Assembly (NCBI GenBank): GCA_020846745.1
Contig: JADLDI010000080.1
Location: forward strand, 1-62,486
Length of the DNA: 62,486 bases
DNA from: Bryobacterales bacterium
Lineage (GTDB): Bacteria; Acidobacteriota; Terriglobia; Bryobacterales; Bryobacteraceae
Reading direction: 5' to 3'
Below the pieces are notes generated by a model. That model searched no databases. It was given only the letters and a program-made list of their open reading frames with translations, and was not told where the DNA came from. Of the stretch, positions 44,401 through 52,669 are shown piece by piece (positions within the stretch are counted from its first letter, which is position 1; each line of letters starts with the position of its first letter). A program made the position numbers and the translations under genes.

Positions 44401-44612
44401 AGACCGCTCGCCACCGTTGGACCGAACTGAACCGCGCCCGCGCTTCGGCTGAAGTGGACCTCTCCTCAGTCGATCTGGCGAAGGGTTGGGACTACAAAGC
44501 GATGATCGCGGGCACGTCGGAAGGCGCAAAGGCGCTCAGCCCGCTGTTCGGCCTGAACGACTGGTTCAATCCAGGCTTCTCTGGCCGCTTGATGGTGAAG
44601 TTCATCTTCTAA
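41499..44612 (+). CDS. Oar-like TonB-dependent receptor with carboxypeptidase-regulatory-like domain
   Basis: 1037 residues from ATG 41499. An ATG 27 bases earlier is possible. A signal peptide (RRSLAFAAITLLAASAGLAQ) precedes a CarboxypepD_reg-like domain at about 24-110 (SELRGVATDPSGAVLPNVSV; NVEPGRYSIRFELKGF). A plug follows (QVNGASGSENNFTVDGISTN; VQVKTGGISAEYGGALGGVI), then a large barrel ending in GRLMVKFIF with a terminal Phe. Acidobacteria have many such receptors, mostly thought to import plant polymers or their breakdown products. It is monocistronic, followed by a strong terminator. Confidence 0.92.
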   Translation: MASHSNRAASTNLWRRSLAFAAITLLAASAGLAQERFSELRGVATDPSGAVLPNVSVTVKNKTTTRVFTANTVADGTYIVRNVEPGRYSIRFELKGFTTYEVAEVNLLLGQTLKVDAPMTLSGTEQAVQVTEAAPLIDTTNTTLANNLTAEQFDHLPKARSFQSLAMASTSVNSGDIEGGIQVNGASGSENNFTVDGISTNSLINGQSRQNAQFEILQEVQVKTGGISAEYGGALGGVISAITKSGGNAFHGDVHYYLSGNKLSASPNERLRLSPTNDTTVAYYQDVKQKNDQHEIGYSLGGYFIKNRLYFFSAASPRFVRRTNDYKFSNGTDPGSIDSKTTAHMAFEKVSYDITKTLRGSAFFLWTPTMSTGTLLGYNGECPNCVTSSKAANVIRPNQGYFSPQSNYGTQLDWIASATTLLSVRAGRFWDNYKDVGLPDLTNVTFQTPSIGLAGVPSALQQPQGFYNTPRVLTSKWDIATRTYVQGDFSRYFRFLGSHDFKAGIGTQKNVNNVLQAYPTGGYIYVFWDRAFTSSVPGGPRNDRGQYGYYEFHNIGTGGASGAAISNFYFNDNYKIHPRITLNLGVRFEKERIPSFQRNVKDYAFEYGWGSKIAPRLGASFDVFGNGKLKLYGSWGRYYDWVKYELARGTFGGDYWLVQYRSLDTPNVFDLNSKNLPGRDLWNPAVPNSMRNRRSTGFQYVDPEIKPMSSDIANLGAEFQLAPQTVFRASYVHNNLRRTIEDLGALVNGDEVYYYANPGEGNALVTPVSGATQKFNTPKAVRRYDAAEFQLSKRFGTWFGTASYVYSRLYGNYPGLASSDEIRTGADGAGVFGPAQQSTGVISRPGGNANRAWDIDEVLWDAHGNLDPKGRLATDRPHVFKLFGSKTFKWGDRNSTDIGGFFYGGSGTPLSTFVNTLNGTQVFVNGRGDLGRTPILTQTDLLIGHEFMVAEGKRLRFEFNAQNLFNQKTARHRWTELNRARASAEVDLSSVDLAKGWDYKAMIAGTSEGAKALSPLFGLNDWFNPGFSGRLMVKFIF

Positions 44613-44636
44613 GCTCGTCCGCACTCCCGACAACGA

Positions 44637-44681
44637 GAGGGCCGGCCCGGATCGCTTCCGGGACCGGCCCTCCACCTTTTT
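44637..44681 (+). terminator. Intrinsic terminator after the TonB receptor
   Basis: A long GC-rich hairpin (GAGGGCCGG at 44637-44645 pairing with CCGGCCCTC at 44664-44672, plus inner CCGGA/TCCGG pairs around TCGC) is followed by CACCTTTTT. The T-run overlaps the stop codon of the convergent gene at 44680. Confidence 0.88.
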
Positions 44682-45090
44682 AGAGATCGAGTGTCGACAG
44701 GATCTCAACCGCGGATTGGGCCGTGACGACGACTGGCTCCCGCAGATCGCCAGGCGCTTCCACCTGGTCGAAGGCGCGCATTAAGGCCATCTTGCTGACC
44801 GCGTAACGTTCCGTCTCGGTCAACGAACGCGCTTCCCTGGTTTCCCATCCCGACAAAGCCGTCTGGCTCACCTCCACCATGACGCGAAACCATGTCTTAC
44901 GATCCGCCGACACGTCGAAAGCGAACTCTTCCAACCGGTTGCCCGATCTGCCCTTATCTCTTTTGCCGCCGTAAATGTATTGATATACGTAGCCGCTTTC
45001 GGCCTGATATGTCTTGACCCGGCGGACCGTGGGCGCCCCGCTCAGCTCAGGTGTGCGCTTATTACCTAACAGGCGATCGAAGATACCCAC
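44680..45090 (-). CDS. Conserved hypothetical protein
   Basis: A 136-residue soluble protein starting MGIFDRLLGNKRTP, with a compact alpha/beta middle (GYVYQYIYGGKRDKGRSGNR; FAFDVSADRKTWFRVMVEVS) and a helical C-terminal part (ETERYAVSKMALMRAFDQV). No signal peptide or known motif. It is monocistronic, divergent from the large propeller gene. Confidence 0.6.
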   Translation of the reverse strand: MGIFDRLLGNKRTPELSGAPTVRRVKTYQAESGYVYQYIYGGKRDKGRSGNRLEEFAFDVSADRKTWFRVMVEVSQTALSGWETREARSLTETERYAVSKMALMRAFDQVEAPGDLREPVVVTAQSAVEILSTLDL

Positions 45091-45149
45091 GAGACCCCAA
45101 TATCCGTTTCCGGCCCGAGAAGAACCTGTAAAAAATCCAACAACAGTAG

Positions 45150-45155
45150 TATGAT
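45150..45155 (+). promoter_or_regulatory. Possible -10 box for the 1543-residue protein gene
   Basis: TATGAT (5 of 6 consensus) lies 13 bases before the ATG at 45169, which would leave a very short leader. The candidate -35 (TGTAAA, 17 bases upstream) is weak. This box also covers the ATG at 45151, one reason I prefer the later start. Confidence 0.3.
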
Positions 45156-45168
45156 ACGGGTAACCGTC

Positions 45169-48100
45169 ATGACAAAACAGGTGTGTTTTGTTTTTGTTGC
45201 GCTCACTCCGGCGCTCCTCGGAGCCACATCCTCTCCTGCTCAGCTCCCCCTGCAGTTCGAGCCGAATCGCGGCCAGGCGCCCGCGACTGTCCAGTTCCTC
45301 GCCCGGGGCAACGGATACACGCTCGCTCTCAGTTCTGGCTCCGCCAGCTTTTTCGCCGGCGGCAAAGCCGCGACATTACGCCTGGATGGTGCTCGCGCAA
45401 CCGCTCCCGGCGAAGGCGAAGAACTCCTTCCAGGCATTACGAACTATTTTGCCGGCGCCGACCGGCGGCAGTGGATCACGGCCGTTCCCAATTACCGCCA
45501 GGTCCGCTTCCGTTCGGTATATCGGGGAATTGACCTTGTTTATTACGGCAAGGGTGGCGAATTAGAGTACGACTTCGTAGTCAGTCCAGGGGCGAAACCG
45601 TCGGACATATCGTTTACGGTGGAAGGCGGCCGGTCGCCGCGGATCGACAAGTCGGGCGACCTGATCTGGCGCACGGCGTCGGGCGAGGTGCGTCAGCACC
45701 GTCCCGTTCTCTTCCAGCAGCGCGACGGGCGGCGAGTAGAAGTCGCCGGCGGCTTTCGCGTATTGCCGAACGGACGCGCGGGGTTCGCGGTGGGCGCCTA
45801 TGACCGGTCGCAACCGCTGACCATCGACCCGGTGCTGCAGTTTTCGACTTTTTTCGGCGGCCGGCTGCGTGAAAGCGCCAACAGTCTTGCGGTGGACCAG
45901 GCAGGCAACCTTTATGTAGCCGGCACGGCCACGTCGCCCGATTTTCCTGTCAGCCAGGGTGCATATCAATCGTCGGTAATCGGCGGGACCGACATTTTCG
46001 TTTCCAAATTGAACGGAACAGGCACGCAGATCCTGTATTCGACGGTGGTGGGTGGTTCGGGCGACGAGACCGGAGCCTACCTCGCGGTGGATAACTCCGG
46101 TAACGCGTATGTGGCGGGGACCACGCAGTCCAGGAACTTCCCCACGACGCCGGGCGCACTGAAAGAATCCACCAACGCTTTGGCGGGCGATACGGATGGG
46201 TTTGTTTTTAAGGTGAACGCGAACGGAACGAACCTCCTCTATTCGACACGGATCGGCGGCAAGGGGGTCGACATGGTCAACGGTATCGCAGTCGACAATG
46301 CCGCTACCGCTTACATCACCGGGGAGACGAACTCCGACCTGTTCCCGCTGAGCGCGGACGTGGTGCAGACGGAGCGCAAGGGCAGCAACGACGCATTTGT
46401 GATGAAGCTGAACCCGGCCGGTTCGGGTGTTGTCTGGTCCACTCTGTTGGGCGGCGATAACGATTCCTATGTGGTGGGCTATGAGTCCGGACGGGCGATT
46501 GGTGTGGACCGTGTCGGCCAGGTGTACGTCACCGGCATTACGACATTGCGCGACTTCCCCACCACGCCGGGAGCCCCGCAACGGGACCATTTCGGGAAGG
46601 GCGAAGTGTTCCTGACGAAGCTGAATTCCACTGCCACCCAAATACTGTTCTCCACATTGATGGGCGGCAGCGGCAACGATACGCCGAACGCGCTCTATGT
46701 GGATCCGAATGGAACCAACGTCTATATCGCGGGCAACACGGCGAGCGCGGGTTTTCCGGTGACGCCCCAGGTAGTCCAAACTTCGGTTTATGGCGACCTG
46801 ACAGACCTGAACCGGGAAGGATTCGTTGCCCGGTACAACGCGAGCGGCCAACTCATCTTTTCAACCTTATTCGGACGGAACGCCGACGATCAGATTAACG
46901 GCGTTGTGGCCGATACGGACGGCACCGTGTGGGTGGTGGGCACGAGCAATTCGTGGGATTTGCCCACCACGTTCGATGCCATTCAGAAGAACATTTCGAG
47001 CGGCGGCACCACGGGTGAACCGAATGACGCCTTTGTTGCAAGCTTCGATCAGTATGCGCAGACCATCAAGTTCGCGACGTTCCTGGGCGGAACGCGTTAT
47101 GACGAAGGACGCGCCATCGCTCGCGACTCACAGGGCAACATCTTTGTTGCCGGCTATACGCAGTCGCCCAGTTTCCCGCTGACGCAGGGCGCGCTGCAAC
47201 GGTCGACGGGATTCGGCACCACGACGGCATTCATCGCCCGCATCGGCGAGAATCGCCTGCCGGCATCGCAGTTGGTGATGATCTCCGGCAATAATCAAAC
47301 AGGTGACCAGGGGACCCGGGTGCAGGCGCCGCTGATCGTCGAATTGCGCGATCCGTTCAACAATCCGATCCCGAACGCCACCATCACGGTAAGCGCCACA
47401 AATGCCGCTGCCACCGGCACGACGGTGAGGACCGGTTTCGATGGGCGCGCCAGTATTCTGGTGACCTACGGCGACCGTCCCGGCGCCGCCACCGTCACGG
47501 CTACCTACGCCGGAGTTCCGCCGGTCCAGTTCTCGCTCCTCGTGAAGCGCGTCGGTCCGCCGATACCGGAAATTCTGTCGAGCGTTGTCAGCTATGGCGA
47601 AAGCAACCCGCCGCTCACTGCGCTCGCGCCGCTCGGGCTCGGGGTGATCAACGGCCGGGCGCTCACCCAGGCGAGCGGCGATCGCGAAGCCGGTACCGCT
47701 GATTACCAGAACGGTCAGCTTCCCACTTCCCTGTTAAACACTTGCGTCACTGTGGCTGGACAGGCGGCGCGCCTGCTCTATGTCGCCGGTCATCGTATTC
47801 ACTTCCAGGTGCCCGAAGGCGTCCAGCCGGGGCCGCAACCGCTGGTCGTGATTTCCAATTGCGGCATTCTCGGCGAGCTTCGCAGCGATCCGCAAACCGT
47901 GCAGATCCGGGCCACCTCGCCGGAGTTCCTGTATTGGTCGCAGAATCCGGACGGCCGCAACCCGATCCGCGCCATTAATGCCGCCACAGGCGCCCAGGTG
48001 ACGCCCGAATCGCCGGCGAATCCCGGCCAAACGCTCAGGCTGTTCGGGACCGGCTTCGGCGCGACTGCTCCCTCGATCGGAGCGGGCGAGATACCGCAGT

Positions 48101-49800
48101 CGGATTACGCGACCGTCGAGCGGCCCACGGTCGTGTTCGACGGCCAGGAACTCACCCCTGACAGTGTACTGACGTCGACTCTCGTACCGGGCTATCCCGG
48201 TTTCTATCAACTCGATGTCCGCCTCCCGGCCACCACACGCAACGGCAATTTGGCCCTAACCGTGAAGTACGGCAGCCAAACCTCCCCGATGGGGTACCTG
48301 CGTGTCGCCGGCGGGCTCGACCTCGAACCGCGGCTGAGCGTTACGCCGGCACGGCTCGATTTTGGCGATGTCGTCATCAATCAGACCCGTGAGATGCTGC
48401 TCCAGATCACGAACTCAGGCGCGTTCCGGCTGAACATCAACGCGTTCGACGCGGGCGGGCTGGCATTCACGGTGGTCGATAACGAACCGTTTACTCTCCA
48501 GCCCGGCGAGTCCCGAACCATCACTGTCCGTTTCGCTCCGGTTACCACCAGCAACTTCTCCACGTCGCTGGTCATCGCCTCCACCGACCCGGTGACCCCC
48601 ACCTTGACCGTTCCGCTGACCGGCGCAGGCACGCTGCAGCCGCCGGCGCCCAACCCGGTTCCGTTCATCTTGAACATTCAACCGGAGTCGATCCTGTCGG
48701 GCGGCGCTCCGTTTAACCTGTTCGTAAACGGCAAAGACTTCACTCGCACTTCGGTGGTGGAAGTGAACGGCCAGGCCCGGCCTACGTTCTACAATTTCAA
48801 CAACCAGTTGATCGCCTCGCTCCGGGCGCAGGACATCGCGCAAGCGGGAACGCTCACCATCACGGTATTCACACCGGCGCCGGGCGGCGGACGGTCCACT
48901 CCCTTGACATTCACCGTTACCGCCGGGCCGCAAGCCAATCAGCCGCTCGCGCTCATCAATCAGCTCGATATGCGGTTCTGCCCGCTGATTACTTCGCACG
49001 TTTCGGTGCTCGATGGCAACGGACTGCCGGTCCGGAACTTGACCACGCCGAGCGTTACCTGCCGTGAAGACAACCAGGTAGTGCCGTGTACGATGACCAA
49101 CGGCGCCGCGGAAACTCCGCTCTCGGTCATGCTGGTCTACGGCGTCAACGGGATCACCAGCGACGAAGATCTGCTGTTCCTGCGCAATGCGGCCCGCAAC
49201 TTCATCGCCGGGTTGCAGCCCGACGACAGGATCGGCATCGTGCATCTCGAACGGGACGCCCGTTCGCAACTCGATTTCACCACGGACAAGGAACGCGCCT
49301 TGAACGTGATCGACATCCTACGGCCGGTTACGGAAGGCAACGGCAACGCGCTGTATGACGCCGTGAACTACGCCTCCGTAATGGCCGCGCGGCAGACCGG
49401 GCGCCGGCAGGCCGTCGTTCTCTTCACCAAGCTCGACAACCTGTCTGGCACCTTCTCGCTCGACCAGTCGCTCGGCATCGCCCGTACCTTGGGCGTTCCG
49501 TTCTACACGGTGGTGGTCGGCGGCGGCGAATCGAACATCAACCTCACCGGGTACCTGCGCCAGTTGAGCCGCGATACCAACGGCCAGTTCTTTACCGAAA
49601 ACCGCCCGCTCAGCTACAACGATCTGTTCCAACGCATCAAAACGATCGTGCAGTCGCAGTACTCGATCACGCACTATTCCCCCGTGTTCGACGGGCGCGA
49701 CCGTCCGCTCACCATGACCTTCAGCATTCCCGAAGGTACAGTCAGCGCGACGCGCGTTTACCGGCCCTGCGCTCCAGGCGTGAGCGTCGGTGGCCAGTAG
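45169..49800 (+). CDS. Giant secreted SBBP-propeller protein with Solibacter C-terminal-type, Hydin-like, IPT and VWFA domains
   Basis: 1543 residues from ATG 45169. The signal peptide is followed by PNRGQAPATVQFLARGNGYT, typical of SBBP proteins. SBBP beta-propeller repeats cover about 225-690 (QFSTFFGGRLRESANSLAVD; DAFVMKLNPAGSGVVWST). Then come an invasin/Big-1-like Ig domain (720-795; RTGFDGRASILVTYGDRPGA), a TIGR03437-type domain (800-1045), a Hydin/ASPM-like domain (1055-1155; LDFGDVVINQTREMLLQITN), an IPT domain and an acidobacterial VWFA-related domain (1275-1530; DDRIGIVHLERDARSQLDF). Probably a surface adhesin or structural protein. Most of these domains bind proteins or glycans. 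Confidence 0.85.
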   Translation: MTKQVCFVFVALTPALLGATSSPAQLPLQFEPNRGQAPATVQFLARGNGYTLALSSGSASFFAGGKAATLRLDGARATAPGEGEELLPGITNYFAGADRRQWITAVPNYRQVRFRSVYRGIDLVYYGKGGELEYDFVVSPGAKPSDISFTVEGGRSPRIDKSGDLIWRTASGEVRQHRPVLFQQRDGRRVEVAGGFRVLPNGRAGFAVGAYDRSQPLTIDPVLQFSTFFGGRLRESANSLAVDQAGNLYVAGTATSPDFPVSQGAYQSSVIGGTDIFVSKLNGTGTQILYSTVVGGSGDETGAYLAVDNSGNAYVAGTTQSRNFPTTPGALKESTNALAGDTDGFVFKVNANGTNLLYSTRIGGKGVDMVNGIAVDNAATAYITGETNSDLFPLSADVVQTERKGSNDAFVMKLNPAGSGVVWSTLLGGDNDSYVVGYESGRAIGVDRVGQVYVTGITTLRDFPTTPGAPQRDHFGKGEVFLTKLNSTATQILFSTLMGGSGNDTPNALYVDPNGTNVYIAGNTASAGFPVTPQVVQTSVYGDLTDLNREGFVARYNASGQLIFSTLFGRNADDQINGVVADTDGTVWVVGTSNSWDLPTTFDAIQKNISSGGTTGEPNDAFVASFDQYAQTIKFATFLGGTRYDEGRAIARDSQGNIFVAGYTQSPSFPLTQGALQRSTGFGTTTAFIARIGENRLPASQLVMISGNNQTGDQGTRVQAPLIVELRDPFNNPIPNATITVSATNAAATGTTVRTGFDGRASILVTYGDRPGAATVTATYAGVPPVQFSLLVKRVGPPIPEILSSVVSYGESNPPLTALAPLGLGVINGRALTQASGDREAGTADYQNGQLPTSLLNTCVTVAGQAARLLYVAGHRIHFQVPEGVQPGPQPLVVISNCGILGELRSDPQTVQIRATSPEFLYWSQNPDGRNPIRAINAATGAQVTPESPANPGQTLRLFGTGFGATAPSIGAGEIPQSDYATVERPTVVFDGQELTPDSVLTSTLVPGYPGFYQLDVRLPATTRNGNLALTVKYGSQTSPMGYLRVAGGLDLEPRLSVTPARLDFGDVVINQTREMLLQITNSGAFRLNINAFDAGGLAFTVVDNEPFTLQPGESRTITVRFAPVTTSNFSTSLVIASTDPVTPTLTVPLTGAGTLQPPAPNPVPFILNIQPESILSGGAPFNLFVNGKDFTRTSVVEVNGQARPTFYNFNNQLIASLRAQDIAQAGTLTITVFTPAPGGGRSTPLTFTVTAGPQANQPLALINQLDMRFCPLITSHVSVLDGNGLPVRNLTTPSVTCREDNQVVPCTMTNGAAETPLSVMLVYGVNGITSDEDLLFLRNAARNFIAGLQPDDRIGIVHLERDARSQLDFTTDKERALNVIDILRPVTEGNGNALYDAVNYASVMAARQTGRRQAVVLFTKLDNLSGTFSLDQSLGIARTLGVPFYTVVVGGGESNINLTGYLRQLSRDTNGQFFTENRPLSYNDLFQRIKTIVQSQYSITHYSPVFDGRDRPLTMTFSIPEGTVSATRVYRPCAPGVSVGGQ

Positions 49801-49828
49801 TTTGGCGAATTCGTTATTCTTGAGAGCT

Positions 49829-50749
49829 ATGACGTTCCGCGTGTCTTTTGCGCTGGCGCTGGCCTTGCCACTGTGCGCCGTTGACTTCGCGAAGGTACCG
49901 AAGCTGCCGCACAAACTGGTGCCCGGATGGGCGCAGTTGCCGGCGGGCTGGAACTTCGGCGAGGCCAGCGGCGTGGCCGTGGACCGGTCCGATAACGTGT
50001 GGGTCTTCAACCGCGGCGCCCATCCCGTGGTTCGCCTCGATAGGGACGGCAAGTTCATTTCGGCCTGGACAGATGTGCCCGTGGTGACCACGCACGGCAT
50101 CCGGACCGACGCCGACAACAACGTATGGCTGGTGGACGTCAAAGGCCACGCCCTGATGAAGTTCTCGCCCTTCGGCCGCCTGCAGATGGTGATCACGAAT
50201 GCCGGACGCCGCCCGGGCGACAACGATTCGCAGTACGCCTTTAACGAGCCGACTGCGGTCGCCTTCGCGAACAATGGCGATTTCTACGTGTCCGACGGCT
50301 ACGTCAATTCGCGCGTGATTCAATACACGGCCGGCGGCAAGTACATCCGCCATTGGGGGCGCAAAGGCACGGGCGACGGTGAGTTCAATCTGGTGCACGA
50401 CGTGACGCTCGATAAGCAGGGCCGGGTTTACGTCGCGGACCGCACCAACGGACGCATTCAGGTATTCGATCCGACGGGCAAGTTCCTCGCCAAGTGGGAA
50501 GGCATCGGCCATCCGTGGGGTGTGATCTATGCCGGGAAAGAAAACGCGATCTACATGTGCGACGGCGACAACAACCGCGTCGTGAAGTTCAACCTGGAAG
50601 GTCAGGTACTGGGCGCGATGGGCGAATTCGGCAAAGCTCCGGGTACCTTTGACTTTGCGCATCACATAGCGATCGACTCGGAGGGTTCGCTCTACGTGGT
50701 CGAGATCAAGAACTGGCGCGTGCAGAAGTTTGCGGCGCCTCCGCGGTAG
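49829..50749 (+). CDS. Exported NHL-repeat beta-propeller protein
   Basis: 306 residues from ATG 49829, which starts a signal peptide (MTFRVSFALALALPLCAV). The frame is open 13 codons further upstream. NHL-type blades repeat every ~45 residues: ASGVAVDRSDNVWVFNRGAH, FNEPTAVAFANNGDFYVSDG, LVHDVTLDKQGRVYVADRTN, FAHHIAIDSEGSLYVVEIKN. The pattern resembles the lyase part of peptidyl-alpha-hydroxyglycine alpha-amidating lyases, but activity cannot be inferred. It is followed by a DUF1990 gene after 3 bp. Confidence 0.82.
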   Translation: MTFRVSFALALALPLCAVDFAKVPKLPHKLVPGWAQLPAGWNFGEASGVAVDRSDNVWVFNRGAHPVVRLDRDGKFISAWTDVPVVTTHGIRTDADNNVWLVDVKGHALMKFSPFGRLQMVITNAGRRPGDNDSQYAFNEPTAVAFANNGDFYVSDGYVNSRVIQYTAGGKYIRHWGRKGTGDGEFNLVHDVTLDKQGRVYVADRTNGRIQVFDPTGKFLAKWEGIGHPWGVIYAGKENAIYMCDGDNNRVVKFNLEGQVLGAMGEFGKAPGTFDFAHHIAIDSEGSLYVVEIKNWRVQKFAAPPR

Positions 50750-50752
50750 CGA

Positions 50753-51340
50753 ATGTTTTCTCTTACCGAACCGAATACCGAGGCCGTTCGGCAATTCCTT
50801 TCGACACAGGTCGACCAACCTTTCTCTTATAGCGAAGTGGGTGCGACACGCCTATGGAGCCCCGATCAGCCGCCACGTATGCCGGGGTATAACGTCGATG
50901 TTCATCGGGAGAAACTCGGCAGCGGGCGGCACCTCTTTCTGCGCGCCACCAGCGCTCTGAAACAGTGGCGTCAGTTCTCGATGGACTGGGTGGTGCTGTG
51001 CTGGCCGTACCTGCGCATCGTGGAAGGTGAAGTCTGTGCCGTGCTCGCCATGCACATGGGTTTTTGGTCGATGAATGCCGCCCGCATCGTGTACACCATC
51101 GAAGAGGACCAGCGGTTCGGATTCGCTTACGGCACCTTGCCGGGCCACACACATAAAGGCGAGGAACGGTTCCTTATCGAGCAAAGGCCCGACAGCACGG
51201 TCTGGTACGAAGTGGCGGCATTTTCGAAACCGAACCACTGGATGGCCAAGCTCGGCTCTCCCCTTGCGCGGGGCCTTCAGCGTAAGTTCGGCCCCGCCTC
51301 AGCCGAAGCGCTGATCACCGCCATGCTCGAAAACGGCTAA
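50753..51340 (+). CDS. DUF1990 family protein
   Basis: 195 residues with family features: FSYSEVGATRL near the N-terminus, GYNVDVHREKLGSGRHLFLR, a central hydrophobic strand block (MDWVVLCWPYLRIVEGEVCA) and FGFAYGTLPGHTHKGEERFL. Function unknown. The fold is probably a START/polyketide-cyclase-like cavity. It begins 3 bases after the propeller gene, so the two are probably co-transcribed. Confidence 0.82.
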   Translation: MFSLTEPNTEAVRQFLSTQVDQPFSYSEVGATRLWSPDQPPRMPGYNVDVHREKLGSGRHLFLRATSALKQWRQFSMDWVVLCWPYLRIVEGEVCAVLAMHMGFWSMNAARIVYTIEEDQRFGFAYGTLPGHTHKGEERFLIEQRPDSTVWYEVAAFSKPNHWMAKLGSPLARGLQRKFGPASAEALITAMLENG

Positions 51341-51352
51341 GCCCTGGTTAAC

Positions 51353-52624
51353 TTAACTCAGCACCGTCTGTTTCTCGACCTTCGCCGGGTCGAACTCGAT
51401 GCCGAATCCCGGTGCGGTGGGCAGGGTAATTCTGCCGTTCACAGGCTTCAACTGCTGCTTCTCAAAGTGGTAGTACGATTCCATCTTCGTAATCAGGTAT
51501 TCGACCAGCGGGCACGTCAGCGGCGATTGCGACGCGACCACATGAAGAGCCGCATAGAGGGCGTGCCCGTGGGGAATCACCTGAGCGTCGTACGTTGACG
51601 CGATGTGGCAGATCTTGGCCAGCTCGCTCGTGCCGCCGCACCATTCCGGATCCGCCTGGACCACACTGATGGCGCCCGCCTCCAGGAACCGCTTAGCCTC
51701 CCACCGGCCATACATGTGTTCACCGGTGGCGACGGGGACGCTGGTCGTTTGCCGAAGTTTCACGAAACTCTCCATACGGTCCATCTGGAACGCTTCTTCA
51801 ATCCAACGCGGGCGGTACTTCTCCACCTGTTTGGCCCAGTTGATTGCATAGTCGAGGCTCCAGCCCTGAAAGGCGTCGAACATAATGTCGGCACGGTCGC
51901 CTAAAGTCTCGCGAAGCGTGGCGACCAGTTCCACGTTCTTGCGCATGCCCTCGGCATGATCGCCGGGACCGTATGCCAGGAACCACTTCTGATTCCTGAA
52001 GCCCTGCTCGAAGAACTCCGCCGACCGTTTGGCAACCGATTCGGGTTCTATAGAGAAGCCAAGGCACGACCCGTAAGCTTCCACCTGCGAACGAGTTGGT
52101 CCGCCGAGTAGTTGGTAAACCGGGGCCTTGAAGTAGCGCCCGCGCAAATCCCACAGCGCGTTGTCGACGGCGCTGATGCCGATCATGAAATGCGATGCCC
52201 GCGAGTGCCTGTTTGACCGGTACATCTGGTCCCACAGCATCTCGACCGCGAGCGCGTTCTTGCCGGCGAGCAGCGGCCGGAGCAGTTCCTTCACCACAAA
52301 GAGAGCTTCTTTGTCGATCGGTCCGTAGAAGCCGTCGAGCCCGCCCGCCGTACGGATTCGAAGGTAAACCGCGGACGCCGGAACAGTCTTTTTTTCGCCC
52401 GGCGGCGGCTCGTGATATGGCTTGGGACGATGCTCATCGTAAATGTGGAGTGGTTGCACCTGGTGCTGTCTGTTGGCCGTGGGCACGGTTTCGCGCCGGC
52501 CATCGAACCGCAGGAAGTCGATCGCCGCGATCTTCATGTCGGCGCCGGCGGCCTGGGCCGCATCGATCAGAGGAGCTAACCACGGAGCAGTGAAGCCGGC
52601 GAGAAAAGCGCGACGGGAGGGCAT
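51353..52624 (-). CDS. Exported enolase-superfamily dehydratase, rhamnonate dehydratase-like
   Basis: 423 residues. A Tat-like leader (PSRRAFLAGFTAPWLAP) precedes a mandelate racemase/muconate lactonizing domain. The pattern NQKWFLAYGPGDHAEGMRKN, Asp in IMFDAFQGWS, WIEEAFQMD, VATGEHMYGRWEAKRF, DPEWCGGTSEL and QVIPHGHAL is closest to L-rhamnonate dehydratases, with metal ligands Asp, Glu and Glu and a catalytic His. It would form 2-keto-3-deoxyrhamnonate from rhamnonate. Specificity is inferred. It is divergent from a short-chain dehydrogenase gene (45 bp). Confidence 0.85.
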   Translation of the reverse strand: MPSRRAFLAGFTAPWLAPLIDAAQAAGADMKIAAIDFLRFDGRRETVPTANRQHQVQPLHIYDEHRPKPYHEPPPGEKKTVPASAVYLRIRTAGGLDGFYGPIDKEALFVVKELLRPLLAGKNALAVEMLWDQMYRSNRHSRASHFMIGISAVDNALWDLRGRYFKAPVYQLLGGPTRSQVEAYGSCLGFSIEPESVAKRSAEFFEQGFRNQKWFLAYGPGDHAEGMRKNVELVATLRETLGDRADIMFDAFQGWSLDYAINWAKQVEKYRPRWIEEAFQMDRMESFVKLRQTTSVPVATGEHMYGRWEAKRFLEAGAISVVQADPEWCGGTSELAKICHIASTYDAQVIPHGHALYAALHVVASQSPLTCPLVEYLITKMESYYHFEKQQLKPVNGRITLPTAPGFGIEFDPAKVEKQTVLS

Positions 52625-52669
52625 TCCTGGATTATAGGATTTGCCCGCCGTTCAGTTACTCTCGATTTG

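Noticed and set aside
45562..46851. Antisense open frame of 429 codons on the minus strand
   Set aside because: It is fully opposite the SBBP repeats of the giant protein. Composition is Arg/His-rich and shows no motif, as expected for a GC-rich antisense frame.
49318..50818. Long minus-strand frames of 318 and 334 codons
   Set aside because: They lie opposite the VWFA part and the NHL propeller, which have clear family motifs.
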